A stretch of 9,035 bases of DNA, from assembly GCA_946538475.1 (NCBI GenBank), contig CAMNGN010000076.1:1-9035 (forward strand), written 5' to 3'. The stretch is from an uncultured Blautia sp. GTDB lineage: Bacteria; Bacillota; Clostridia; Lachnospirales; Lachnospiraceae. Made by a program: the position numbers and the translations under genes. Positions 1 through 6,410 of the stretch are shown here, in pieces. Under the pieces are notes generated by a model. The model saw only the letters and a list, made by a program, of their open reading frames with translations. It made no database searches and was not told the origin of the DNA. Each line of letters opens with the position of its first letter. The first letter of the stretch is position 1.

Positions 1-1
1 T

Positions 2-31
2 GCGCTGCTGCGGCTGCGGCGCGAGGCCTGA
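2..31 (+). CDS. possible 3' end of an upstream gene (partial)
   Basis: Frame 2 reads nine codons (ALLRLRREA) and ends at a TGA at 29-31. The first palindromic repeat begins immediately afterwards, at 32. The GC-rich, Leu/Arg/Ala-rich tail followed by a repeat matches how other genes in this window end against the same repeat. No domain can be seen in nine residues. Frame 3 stays open further but runs through the repeat, so it is less likely. This is a weak call. Confidence 0.3.
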   Translation, partial: ALLRLRREA

Positions 32-71
32 GTTCACAAAAAGTTCACGGTACCTTGAATTTTTTGTGAAC
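32..71. repeat. palindromic repeat copy R1 (outer arms only)
   Basis: The 16-nt left arm GTTCACAAAAAGTTCA (32-47) and the right arm TGAATTTTTTGTGAAC (56-71) pair with one difference, which is a G-T wobble. The loop is CGGTACCT. This matches the outer arms of the larger palindromes at 2641, 3548 and 8801 but lacks their central GGTGCCTGACACC core, so it looks like a decayed or minimal copy. Confidence 0.75.
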
Positions 72-158
72 AGAAGTTTTGGACCGGGGTTACAACGACA
101 GTCGATAACGCAGCAGGCAAATTCAGGATCGCGTCTGTTCGGGGACATCATTTTTACA

Positions 159-187
159 TTGAAATAATCCTCGCTTATCATTAAAAT
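159..187 (+). promoter_or_regulatory. predicted sigma-A-type promoter for the EamA transporter
   Basis: A -35 box TTGAAA (159-164) and a -10 box TAAAAT (182-187) each match consensus at five of six positions and are exactly 17 nt apart. Transcription would start near 194, leaving a leader of about 100 nt before the ATG at 295. It is the best-formed promoter in the window, but it is only a sequence prediction. Confidence 0.6.
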
Positions 188-294
188 GTAGAGAAAAGGG
201 CGCTTGTGAAGGTGGGGTCCTTAAGATCGGCTTCGGCTTGTATAAGGAAAGACTTGCAAAACACCGGAAGAAGTTGAAAGAGCAGGGATATAAT

Positions 295-1143
295 ATGAAT
301 AACAGAAAGACTGTCAACAGAAAGGCACTTTTATGTGTCTTCCTGGCCTCGGTATGCTTTAGCACAGGAGGCTTGTTTATCAAGCTGGTTCCTTGGAATC
401 CGCTTGCAATAAACGGAGCCAGGAACCTGGTCGGGGCGGCTGCCATAGGGATATATATTTTGATAACAAAGCACAGGATCATGGTAAGCAGGCAGGTGAT
501 CGTCGGAGCTGTATCTATGATCGGTGTAACCACGCTGTTTACTATAGCGAATAAGCTGACTACTGCGGCGAATGCGATCGTTCTGCAATTCACAGCCCCT
601 GTGTTTGTCATCCTCCTCATGGCCCTCATCTACGGAGCTAAGCCGCGAAGAGCGGATGTTATCACCTGCTTTGCGGTTCTCACCGGTGTCTGCCTCTTCT
701 TTGTGGATGGGATCCAGGCCGGAAACTGGCTGGGGAATCTGATCGCGCTGCTTTCGGGCGTTTTTTATGCAGGCGTATTTATGATGAACGCCGGAGAAAA
801 GGCCGATGCGTTGTCCTCCTGCTTTCTGGGACAGCTGACCGCCGGCATCCTTTTCTCTCCGCTGTGCGCGGTAGAGAGCGACTTCTCGCTCCCGGTTATT
901 GCGGCTGTGCTTGCGTTGGGGATAATTCAGGTGGGCGGCGCGTATATCCTTTTTTCTGAAGGAATCAAGTATACACCGCCGGTCACAGCGAGCCTGATCA
1001 CCGGGATGGAGCCTATAATGAATCCCCTGTGGGTTGCTATCTTTTACGGAGAAAGGATATCGGCTCTTTCGCTGGTGGGGTCCGTGATAGTGATCGGGTC
1101 GATCGTGACGTATAATGTGTGGATGGCGAAAAATGGGGCTTAA
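295..1143 (+). CDS. EamA/DMT-family membrane transporter
   Basis: This is a 282-aa integral membrane protein of the drug/metabolite transporter superfamily (EamA), built as two five-helix repeats with about ten hydrophobic segments. The first helix is at about residues 11-30 and contains FSTGGLFIKL. Each half carries the usual conserved stretch near its fourth helix: LQFTAPVFVILL (98-108) and GMEPIMNPLWVAIFYGE (237-253). These are typical of EamA exporters and permeases, but the substrate (amino acid, nucleoside or other metabolite) cannot be inferred. An in-frame TTG at 238 would add 19 charged residues without a well-placed ribosome binding site. The ATG at 295 is preceded by AGCAGGGA at a suitable distance and is followed closely by helix 1, so I chose it. 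A promoter lies at 159-187. The gene is convergent with the oxidoreductase, with repeats between them. Confidence 0.9.
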   Translation: MNNRKTVNRKALLCVFLASVCFSTGGLFIKLVPWNPLAINGARNLVGAAAIGIYILITKHRIMVSRQVIVGAVSMIGVTTLFTIANKLTTAANAIVLQFTAPVFVILLMALIYGAKPRRADVITCFAVLTGVCLFFVDGIQAGNWLGNLIALLSGVFYAGVFMMNAGEKADALSSCFLGQLTAGILFSPLCAVESDFSLPVIAAVLALGIIQVGGAYILFSEGIKYTPPVTASLITGMEPIMNPLWVAIFYGERISALSLVGSVIVIGSIVTYNVWMAKNGA

Positions 1144-1149
1144 TATTTT

Positions 1150-1185
1150 GTTCACGGTGTCAGGTACTGTAAACTTTTTGTGAAC
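1150..1185 (+). repeat. palindromic repeat copy R2a (decayed half unit)
   Basis: This stretch begins 6 nt after the transporter stop. It reads TTCACGGTG-TCAGG-TACTGTAAA followed by CTTTTTGTGAAC. The stem has two G-T wobbles and one C-A mismatch compared with its perfect neighbour R2b, so it is an eroded copy of the same half unit. It may also act as a weak terminator for the transporter. Confidence 0.8.
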
Positions 1186-1187
1186 AA

Positions 1188-1223
1188 ATTCACGGTGTCA
1201 GGCACCGTGAACTTTTTATGAAC
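1188..1223 (+). repeat. palindromic repeat copy R2b (half unit)
   Basis: A perfect 9-bp stem TTCACGGTG / CACCGTGAA encloses the loop TCAGG, followed by the outer-arm sequence CTTTTTATGAAC. It is in direct tandem with R2a, 38 nt apart start to start. It shows the short hairpin form of the repeat, in contrast to the long form with the ATAAAAT centre seen at 2641, 3548 and 8801. Confidence 0.85.
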
Positions 1224-1241
1224 AAGGAGCCTGTGAATCAA

Positions 1242-1303
1242 GGGGACAGGATCCTTGACCCGCTCCCCCCTCCGGTTTGTTGCGAGTCAAGAATCCTGTC
1301 CCC
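1242..1303. repeat. second REP-like inverted repeat (GGGGACAG family)
   Basis: The left arm GGGGACAGGATCCTTGAC (1242-1259) and the right arm GTCAAGAATCCTGTCCCC (1286-1303) match at 17 of 18 positions around a 26-nt loop. The sequence is unrelated to the GTTCAC/GGTGCC family next to it. It resembles GGGGACAGG-type palindromes that are common between genes in Firmicutes and are thought to be mobilised by REP-associated tyrosine transposases; that link comes from general knowledge, not from this window. It lies between convergent genes and may also help terminate transcription. Confidence 0.8.
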
Positions 1304-1316
1304 GTGACTGTTATGG

Positions 1317-1347
1317 CAGTGAGAATGGTCCCTGTTGTTACTCACTG
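1317..1347 (-). terminator. hairpin downstream of the oxidoreductase, possible terminator
   Basis: The arms CAGTGAG (1317-1323) and CTCACTG (1341-1347) form a 7-bp stem with a 17-nt loop, beginning 10 nt past the stop of the minus-strand oxidoreductase. No U tract follows on either strand, so it is not a classical intrinsic terminator. It may instead be another degenerate palindromic repeat beside the GGGGACAG element. Confidence 0.35.
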
Positions 1348-1357
1348 TCAGACTTAT

Positions 1358-2548
1358 TTATTCAATAATTTCATTCCCTGTATGCGTAAACTGCTCTCCG
1401 AGATCGACCTCGATCAGCGTCTTCAAATAGTCATTTCCGGGCATCGCAAACTCCGGAACCTGAGCAACCAGAGAGATGATGCCGGATGTCAGGTGCGCTT
1501 TGGAGACAGATTCCTCGTTGAATTCAAGGTAGATCTCATCCTGCTTACCGTTCAGAAGCTTGTAAGCGATCTGTGGGTCGATCAGTGTAGCTCTTCCCAT
1601 CGTGATGATGTCTACATAGTTGAGCGCATCCTGCATTTTTTCGTACGCGGAGATTCCGCCGGCTACAAGCAGCAGAGTCTCTTTCGTAAGCACTTCTCTC
1701 AAAAGCTCGCAGTATGTCTTGTCGGAATCTTCCGGTTTGGCATCATACTGAAGCAGCGAAATGTGCATGTAATCGAAATCGAAGGTTTCGGTCAGCTTTT
1801 TGACGAGTTGCTGTGATTCGTGCCAGGTATAACCGATGTTTGATCCGTGGATCTCATCGGGGGAAATACGGTAGCCGACGATAAAATCTTCCGGTGCACA
1901 CTCTTTTACGACACGGAAAACTTCCTTCGCGACTTCCATGGCAAAGTTCATTCTCTTTTCCAAAGAACCGCCCCAGTAGTCATTGCGCACATTGGAGAAG
2001 GAAGAGAAGAACTGCTGGATCAGATAATGGTTTGCACCATGGATCTCGATACCGTCAAATCCACATTCGACCGCTCTTTTCACCGCTGCGCCGAAATCTT
2101 TAACGATATCCCACACCTCGTCTTCTTCGAGCATATGAAGCGGATAATCGATCCAGGGCATTTCTACGATGGAGGGAACCGCCGCTACTCTTCCCAGAGC
2201 ACCTGCGTAGTTTGCTTCTCGACCCGCGTGGCAGATCTGAAGAATGGCTTTGTTGCCGTCTTTCTTGAGAACCTCAGCAATTTTCTTCAGTCCCGGAATA
2301 AATTTATCATCGTAAATTGCCAGCTGTTCGTGCTCCGGCCAAGAACGGGACGGGCCGCCGTTAAGGCTGACATTTGTATATTCTACAATGACCATTCCCG
2401 CAGATTGGGAACGGGCTGCATAATAATCCAGCGTTTCATCGCTTACAGATTCGTTAACACCTGAGTTGGTAAGCATGGGCGACTGTGCCGTGCGCGGCCT
2501 GATAGAAGCACCGTGTCTGAAAGTAATCTGCTCTGTTAATTTGCTCAT
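1358..2548 (-). CDS. NADH:flavin oxidoreductase, Old Yellow Enzyme family
   Basis: This 396-aa protein is a single-domain FMN-dependent TIM-barrel ene-reductase. Family landmarks appear in order: the RPRTAQSPMLTN entry strand (17-28), QICHAGR (104-110), and the substrate-binding pair in IHGANHYL, where His170, Asn173 and Tyr175 are expected to bind the carbonyl and donate a proton. NDYWGGSLEKRM follows (189-200), then VAGGI (295-299) and MGRATLIDP (317-325), which form the phosphate-binding end of the barrel. It is too short for the 4Fe-4S and pyridine-nucleotide domains of 2,4-dienoyl-CoA reductase-type members. Such enzymes reduce activated C=C bonds with NAD(P)H; the true substrate is unknown. 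The frame is open upstream to 2608, but the ATG at 2548 follows AAGGAGGTC at ideal spacing. It stands alone, with its own promoter. Confidence 0.93.
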   Translation of the reverse strand: MSKLTEQITFRHGASIRPRTAQSPMLTNSGVNESVSDETLDYYAARSQSAGMVIVEYTNVSLNGGPSRSWPEHEQLAIYDDKFIPGLKKIAEVLKKDGNKAILQICHAGREANYAGALGRVAAVPSIVEMPWIDYPLHMLEEDEVWDIVKDFGAAVKRAVECGFDGIEIHGANHYLIQQFFSSFSNVRNDYWGGSLEKRMNFAMEVAKEVFRVVKECAPEDFIVGYRISPDEIHGSNIGYTWHESQQLVKKLTETFDFDYMHISLLQYDAKPEDSDKTYCELLREVLTKETLLLVAGGISAYEKMQDALNYVDIITMGRATLIDPQIAYKLLNGKQDEIYLEFNEESVSKAHLTSGIISLVAQVPEFAMPGNDYLKTLIEVDLGEQFTHTGNEIIE

Positions 2549-2591
2549 GGTTCGACCTCCTTGTTTAATCTTATTATCTCCGATTCTGTTT

Positions 2592-2629
2592 ATGTAATGA
2601 TCATACATCCATGTTTTATTGTTAACAAT
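2592..2629 (-). promoter_or_regulatory. promoter of the oxidoreductase overlapped by two palindromes
   Basis: On the minus strand a -35 TTGTTA (2628-2623) and a -10 TATGAT (2605-2600) are exactly 17 nt apart. The -35 lies inside the perfect 12-bp palindrome ATTGTTAACAAT (2618-2629). The -10 lies inside an interrupted palindrome, ATGT-A-ATGATCAT-ACAT (2592-2608). Palindromes over both boxes are typical repressor sites, so regulation by a dimeric repressor is plausible. No regulator gene is in the window. Confidence 0.5.
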
Positions 2630-2640
2630 TTCGGGTTGCT

Positions 2641-2699
2641 GGTGCCTGACACCATAAAATACATTTTATGGTGTCAGGCACCGTGAACTTTTTGTGAAC
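2641..2699. repeat. palindromic repeat copy R4 (long core, one outer arm)
   Basis: A perfect 20-bp stem, GGTGCCTGACACCATAAAAT (2641-2660) and its exact complement (2663-2682), encloses a 2-nt AC loop. The outer arm GTGAACTTTTTGTGAAC follows on the right only. The copy lies between the divergent oxidoreductase and exported-protein genes, so it cannot serve as a terminator for either gene. Confidence 0.9.
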
Positions 2700-2712
2700 A
2701 AAATGGCGGGAT

Positions 2713-2749
2713 TTGTCGAAACAAAGTTGACGGATTAATATTGTATAAT
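2713..2749 (+). promoter_or_regulatory. candidate promoter region of the exported-protein gene
   Basis: The clearest -10-like box is TATAAT at 2744-2749. The nearest good -35 (TTGACG, 2727-2732) is only 11 nt away, too close for a standard promoter. A weaker pair, TTGTCG (2713-2718) and TAATAT (2736-2741), has a 17-nt spacer. A promoter is likely here, but its exact elements are unresolved. Confidence 0.35.
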
Positions 2750-2792
2750 ACCCATAAAAGTGTCGGATAAGCCGGATTGTGAGGAGTAAAAT

Positions 2793-3539
2793 ATGAGAAA
2801 AGAATCAGTAATTATCTGTATTTTTGTAGTTGCGTTATTTTTTGCAAGTATACAGGGCGTATATGCAGAAGATAATACAGGCAATAAGGATGAGAAGAGG
2901 TTGCTGATATGGGAGAAGATCATCGAGCTTGATGAGAATTCCGAGGAAGACAGGGAGTTTCGAGAATTGGACCGGCGAATCGAAAGCGAGATAGATGCGT
3001 TGGATATTGAGGATAAGGACAGTGTCACAAAACTGTATTATGATCTGGCCGAGATGAAATCGTTTATTAATTTTAAAGCGAATTTACTCTATAAGCATGA
3101 TCATACTCCTGCTACGGATGAACGTGGGGTCGAACAGAAGGTATACAGGCTTCCGGAGAAACCGGGCCGGGCATATCTGGACGGCAAAGTCAGGTGCATG
3201 TATGTGTACCCGATCGAGTATAGCGGGATCGGGGCATATGTATATTTGTCCGAAAGCGGCCGCGCAGCTGTGATCGATTATGATACTACGGTATCTGTCA
3301 GAAGTCGTTATTATGTTGTTGATGATATTCTTCTGGGCTACGTAAGAGTTGTGGATGATGCAGGTGTAAGCTGGAGCCTCCCCGATTGGGAAGCAGATGA
3401 GGTGGATGAAAAAACCGCTGATCTATTGATTCCGGAGGGTTACGAAGGCACGTATGAATTTCAGTCGGTGATCGCTGCTTCCTGGATGAAAGAGATCAGA
3501 GCGCTGCAGGAGCAGTTCGACAGTGTCGCTGAGCAGTGA
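2793..3539 (+). CDS. unrecognised exported protein
   Basis: This 248-aa protein begins with a typical Sec signal peptide: a charged MRKES start, a hydrophobic core to about residue 20, and a probable signal peptidase I site after VYA (about residue 25). There is no lipobox cysteine, so it is probably secreted or cell-wall-retained rather than a lipoprotein. Residues 26-95 are highly acidic and helical. From about residue 125 the sequence becomes beta-rich, with GYVRVVDDAGVSWSLPDWE near 188-206, and it ends in a short amphipathic helix. I recognise no family, catalytic motif or repeat. The ATG follows GAGGAG (2781-2786) with 6 nt of spacing. The gene is a single transcription unit, divergent from the oxidoreductase and convergent with the helicase, ending 8 nt before repeat R5. 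Confidence 0.8.
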   Translation: MRKESVIICIFVVALFFASIQGVYAEDNTGNKDEKRLLIWEKIIELDENSEEDREFRELDRRIESEIDALDIEDKDSVTKLYYDLAEMKSFINFKANLLYKHDHTPATDERGVEQKVYRLPEKPGRAYLDGKVRCMYVYPIEYSGIGAYVYLSESGRAAVIDYDTTVSVRSRYYVVDDILLGYVRVVDDAGVSWSLPDWEADEVDEKTADLLIPEGYEGTYEFQSVIAASWMKEIRALQEQFDSVAEQ

Positions 3540-3547
3540 TCCGGTGT

Positions 3548-3623
3548 GTTCACAGAAAGTTCACGGTGCCTGACACCATAAAATCAATTTTATGGTGTCA
3601 GGCACCGTGAATTTTTTGTGAAC
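3548..3623. repeat. palindromic repeat copy R5 (full length, 76 bp)
   Basis: Two 37-nt arms (3548-3584 and 3587-3623) flank a CA dinucleotide. They differ at two positions, both G-T wobbles when read on the + strand. From the outside in, the modules are GTTCACAGAAAGTTCAC, the GGTGCCTGACACC core and the ATAAAAT centre. The element sits exactly 8 nt from the stop of the exported-protein gene and 8 nt from the stop of the convergent helicase, so it may work as a bidirectional terminator. It is the most complete copy in the window. Confidence 0.92.
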
Positions 3624-3631
3624 AAGCCCAA

Positions 3632-5170
3632 TCACCGCATGCCGCAAAGCCGTTTCATGCAGATCCAGTAGTTCCTTTCGTGTTGAGTCTGCGCGGAAGT
3701 TATCTGTTGCGCGCAGTATTCGGGGCGCTGAAGATAATCCTGGCGGACGAGCCCTTCTTGCAGGCATTTGCGAAGTTCGTGCTGTTTGGCGTCGTCATCG
3801 GGGAACAGCTCTAAGGCCTCGCTCCAAAGATTCGCAGCAAGTTCTTCGTAGGAGTGGTTTAGAAAGTCGTCATCCTCTTTCAGATAATCCAGATAGAAGA
3901 TTCGCGAAGGGTCGGTCAGATCGGGAAGATAGGCGCGGTCTTCGGAGGACTCTGACACGTAGAGGTAGTAGAGAACGGCTGTGTCTTTTTCGGGACTACG
4001 GCGGAGAATTCTCCCGAGCCTTTGTACACGCTGTCTTTGCTGAGACTCGCAGGACATCACGATGCCGACCTCGGCCGCGGGCACATCCATCCCCTCATCC
4101 AACGCGCGGCAGGAAATCAGGATCCTTGCCTCGCCGGACCGGAATTGTTCCAAAGATGTACGCCTGGTTTCGCGGCTGAGATCTGAGTGGTAGCGGACGA
4201 CTTTTCCGTAAACGGAACCACGCATTTGGGTGTAGAGCGCTTCTGCCTGCGAGATCCGTTCGCAGAATATAAGTACCTTTTTGTTTTGCTTGAGTCGCCT
4301 GATTAGAGAAAGTGTGCAGCCGATGCGCGCTTCAGCATTTCGGCTGATGTCAGCTCTCTGAAAGCATAGTGCCAGATAAGCCGACGGCAATTCTTCTTCC
4401 TGAGAGGCCAGGCGGCTGACTGCTTTGATAAAAGCAGCTATACTTAATTTTTTCAGAGAAGGGTATTCCTCCTTTAACCGGGTGGCGATATAAGCGATTT
4501 TTGTCGATAATTCATCGTAGTCAGACAGCTCACGGGAAGTAAAGGACAGAGCTACCTGAGCGATCCGATATGAACTCACTGTTCTTTCCCGGACTGCCTT
4601 TTCGAATCCATATCGATATATTTCATCCCCAAACGAAGGTTTCAGTACACGGTCGTATTCTGCGCATTCGGGCGTGGCTGAAAGAGCCAGCGTATAAATA
4701 TGCGATTCGCTGCCTTTCAGATACTTTTGATAATCCAATATTTTGCGATTTTCCGGAGATCCGTAGTGATGGCATTCGTCTGCGATCAGCAAGACATCGA
4801 AGCCTTCCTCCAGATCTTCTTTCATGTGACGGGTTATGGTGTAACGGGCAGAATTCACGACATAAATCGTACAGGAACGTCGGAAGGAGTCTTTTCGCGT
4901 CCCGGAAAAGATGCCGATGCCTTCTGTCTCGGCAAGCCCGGGAAAATGTTCTTCCAAAGCATCTTTCCACTGCCGGGAAAGCCATGTGGTCGGTACGACA
5001 ATACGGGCACGAAGACGTCTTCCTTCGGACTTTAGTACCGAGGAAAGAAGGGATATGGCCGCAAGAGCCAGCACAGTTTTTCCTGCCCCGGTTACAACAT
5101 TTACAATTCCGTTATACTGATTTTCAGCCCAATTCTTTAAGCATTCTTTTTGCCATTCGTAGAGTTCCAT
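3632..5170 (-). CDS. SF2 DEAD/DEAH-like helicase (DECH box), compact
   Basis: This 512-aa protein carries a complete set of superfamily 2 helicase motifs: a Q-motif-like LYEWQKECL (3-11), motif I VTGAGKT (26-32), Ia VVPTTWLSRQW (58-68), motif II DECH in LLIADECHH (127-135), and motif III SATP (164-167). The second RecA domain has IV KVLIFCER (298-305), V RALDEGMDVP (355-364) and VI QRVQRLGRILR (380-390). The order and the LGRILR motif fit XPB/UvrB-like duplex DNA translocases better than RNA helicases. There is no nuclease or large accessory domain; about 110 residues follow the helicase core and have no recognised fold. The frame is open to a TTG at 5197, but the ATG at 5170 has GGAG six bases upstream. 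It is divergent from the coiled-coil/ATPase operon, and I infer that it works with it. Confidence 0.9.
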   Translation of the reverse strand: MELYEWQKECLKNWAENQYNGIVNVVTGAGKTVLALAAISLLSSVLKSEGRRLRARIVVPTTWLSRQWKDALEEHFPGLAETEGIGIFSGTRKDSFRRSCTIYVVNSARYTITRHMKEDLEEGFDVLLIADECHHYGSPENRKILDYQKYLKGSESHIYTLALSATPECAEYDRVLKPSFGDEIYRYGFEKAVRERTVSSYRIAQVALSFTSRELSDYDELSTKIAYIATRLKEEYPSLKKLSIAAFIKAVSRLASQEEELPSAYLALCFQRADISRNAEARIGCTLSLIRRLKQNKKVLIFCERISQAEALYTQMRGSVYGKVVRYHSDLSRETRRTSLEQFRSGEARILISCRALDEGMDVPAAEVGIVMSCESQQRQRVQRLGRILRRSPEKDTAVLYYLYVSESSEDRAYLPDLTDPSRIFYLDYLKEDDDFLNHSYEELAANLWSEALELFPDDDAKQHELRKCLQEGLVRQDYLQRPEYCAQQITSAQTQHERNYWICMKRLCGMR

Positions 5171-5613
5171 GTTTATCTCCATTTTGGAAACCGACAAGTA
5201 ACTATGCTAAATGCAGGTTACCGTTTAACCACCTGTAAATCCGGGAAGATAAAGCACTTTCGCCTTTATCGATCTCAGTTCTAAGTCTGCGAATAAACAA
5301 TTTAACCGAAGATTAGCCAATTAGACACAAGAGTGTCTGCGAGTCATAAATAACGATGGTAAAATCGGCCATTTATAGGTGAGAGGCAAGCAACGCAGCG
5401 GAATGCCGGTTATTTTTGACTTCATGAAGAAGTTTGAAAAGACCGTTAAAACATATAATCTGCATACCCGGATACTAACAATTTGCAGGCTTATAATGCA
5501 AAAGCCCTATTTACTCATTGTTATTATTTTAGTATACTTATACGCGGAAGTCTATATAACTCAAAAAAAGAGGGATAATTCAGTTATTTTTTTATGAAAG
5601 AACAGGTGAAAAA
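5171..5613. other. 443-bp AT-rich divergent control region
   Basis: No convincing gene is present. The one open frame of note, 5379-5597, starts at a GTG with no ribosome binding site. The region holds several short palindromes: CAGGT/ACCTG around 5214-5235, AGACAC-AAGA-GTGTCT at 5323-5338, and TTTGCA/TGCAAA at 5482-5502. It also holds several TATAAT-like boxes (5454-5459, 5492-5497). It must contain the promoters for the helicase (minus) and the operon (plus). The only pair with good spacing is on the plus strand at 5510-5538. Confidence 0.6.
5482..5538 (+). promoter_or_regulatory. predicted operon promoter with upstream palindrome
   Basis: A -35 TTTACT (5510-5515) and a -10 TATACT (5533-5538) are 17 nt apart, giving a leader of about 70 nt before the coiled-coil gene. 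Just upstream, TTTGCA-N9-TGCAAA (5482-5502) is a dyad that could be an operator and also contains a TATAAT. It is a prediction only. Confidence 0.4.
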
Positions 5614-6390
5614 ATGGATTACGAGGAGCTCTATTCGCAGCTTAAGGAAGTAGAAACCAGGCTTAAAAACAATATCAGGAATATAAAGAAAACCGAGGAT
5701 AACATTGCTAAAAACGCGGAGTCCGGAGATTTAAAGATGCTGCGGAAAAACGCTGAGAATCTGTCACAGATGCTGAGTGCTTCTCAGACCATGCTGGAAG
5801 AATTCAGAGAAATCGCGGGATCGTTTGATGAAAAAGCATATTTTGAGAGTGGTGATTTTGCGAGACAGCTGATGCAGAGCTGCGAAGAAAACGGTGTCGA
5901 CGTTAAAGGGGATTTCCCTGTTTATGAAATGTTCCCGTATCGCGTCAGGATCGACGCGGAAAACCAGGACCTTTACATGAATCGGAAAAAAGTGGCCTGC
6001 ATGCGCCCGTCCGGTTTTGCCGCGATGGTCAAGGCAGGACAGGAAAAGCTCTCTAAAGTGAAGTTCAATGCGGATTCTTTCGAAAAAGAGCTTGCCTTTG
6101 GATATGACATGGCCCTGTTGAAAATGGGAAAACGGCCGGGAACGGATATTTATCTGAAGAATATTTATAAAATGATGGTTCCGATGAGCCGCTCTAAAAA
6201 AGAATATGACGAACAAAGCTTTGCATATGACCTTGCCAGACTGTATTCTCTGTATTCGGAAGGCCGTCAGGAGACAAAAGACGGAAGAAAGTTCCAGTTC
6301 GGGCCGAGCAGAGAGAACGGAAAGGCTATCCGTATTCTGGATCAGTATGGAAAAGAGCAGTATCTGACAACGATCTGTTTTTATGAATGA
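5614..6390 (+). CDS. unrecognised coiled-coil protein, first gene of the ATPase operon
   Basis: This 258-aa protein has no signal peptide or membrane segment and is probably cytoplasmic. Residues 1-67 are strongly charged and heptad-like (LYSQLKEVETRLKNNI, then a second helix ending TMLEEFREI), which suggests a coiled-coil or helical hairpin for oligomerisation or docking. Residues 100-132 look like a small beta unit (FPVYEMFPYRVRIDAENQDLY, then RKKVACMRP). The rest is mixed alpha/beta and ends with LDQYGKEQYLTTICFYE. I see no nuclease, methyltransferase or nucleotide-binding motif and do not recognise the family. The ATG follows AGGTGA at 5604-5609. The TGA stop overlaps an ATG of the next frame (ATGA, 6387-6390), so the protein is probably co-translated with the ATPases and acts with them, perhaps as an adaptor or DNA/target-recognition subunit (inference). 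Confidence 0.85.
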   Translation: MDYEELYSQLKEVETRLKNNIRNIKKTEDNIAKNAESGDLKMLRKNAENLSQMLSASQTMLEEFREIAGSFDEKAYFESGDFARQLMQSCEENGVDVKGDFPVYEMFPYRVRIDAENQDLYMNRKKVACMRPSGFAAMVKAGQEKLSKVKFNADSFEKELAFGYDMALLKMGKRPGTDIYLKNIYKMMVPMSRSKKEYDEQSFAYDLARLYSLYSEGRQETKDGRKFQFGPSRENGKAIRILDQYGKEQYLTTICFYE

Positions 6391-6410
6391 GTGAGAACAG
6401 GAGAAATGAT

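Noticed and set aside
238..294. TTG-initiated 19-residue extension of the EamA transporter
   Set aside because: There is no ribosome binding site at proper distance, and the added residues are highly charged and unlike the N-terminus of the family. The ATG at 295 has a suitable site.
32..1223. CRISPR array suggested by repeated GTTCAC/GTGAAC units
   Set aside because: The units are palindromes scattered between genes at irregular distances, without regular spacers, and no cas gene is present.
1277..2464. Long plus-strand open frames opposite the oxidoreductase
   Set aside because: They are antisense to a gene with a clear family match and show no domain or ribosome binding site of their own.
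2727..2749. TTGACG/TATAAT as a standard promoter pair for the exported protein
   Set aside because: The spacer is only 11 nt, far below the usual 16-18, so the two boxes cannot act together as a sigma-A promoter.
4570..5238. Plus-strand open frames opposite the helicase
   Set aside because: They are antisense to a complete set of helicase motifs, and their translations have no recognisable features.
5379..5597. Open frame of 72 codons with a hydrophobic C-terminal stretch
   Set aside because: It starts at a GTG without a ribosome binding site, sits in AT-rich control DNA that encodes hydrophobic residues by base composition, and overlaps the predicted operon promoter.
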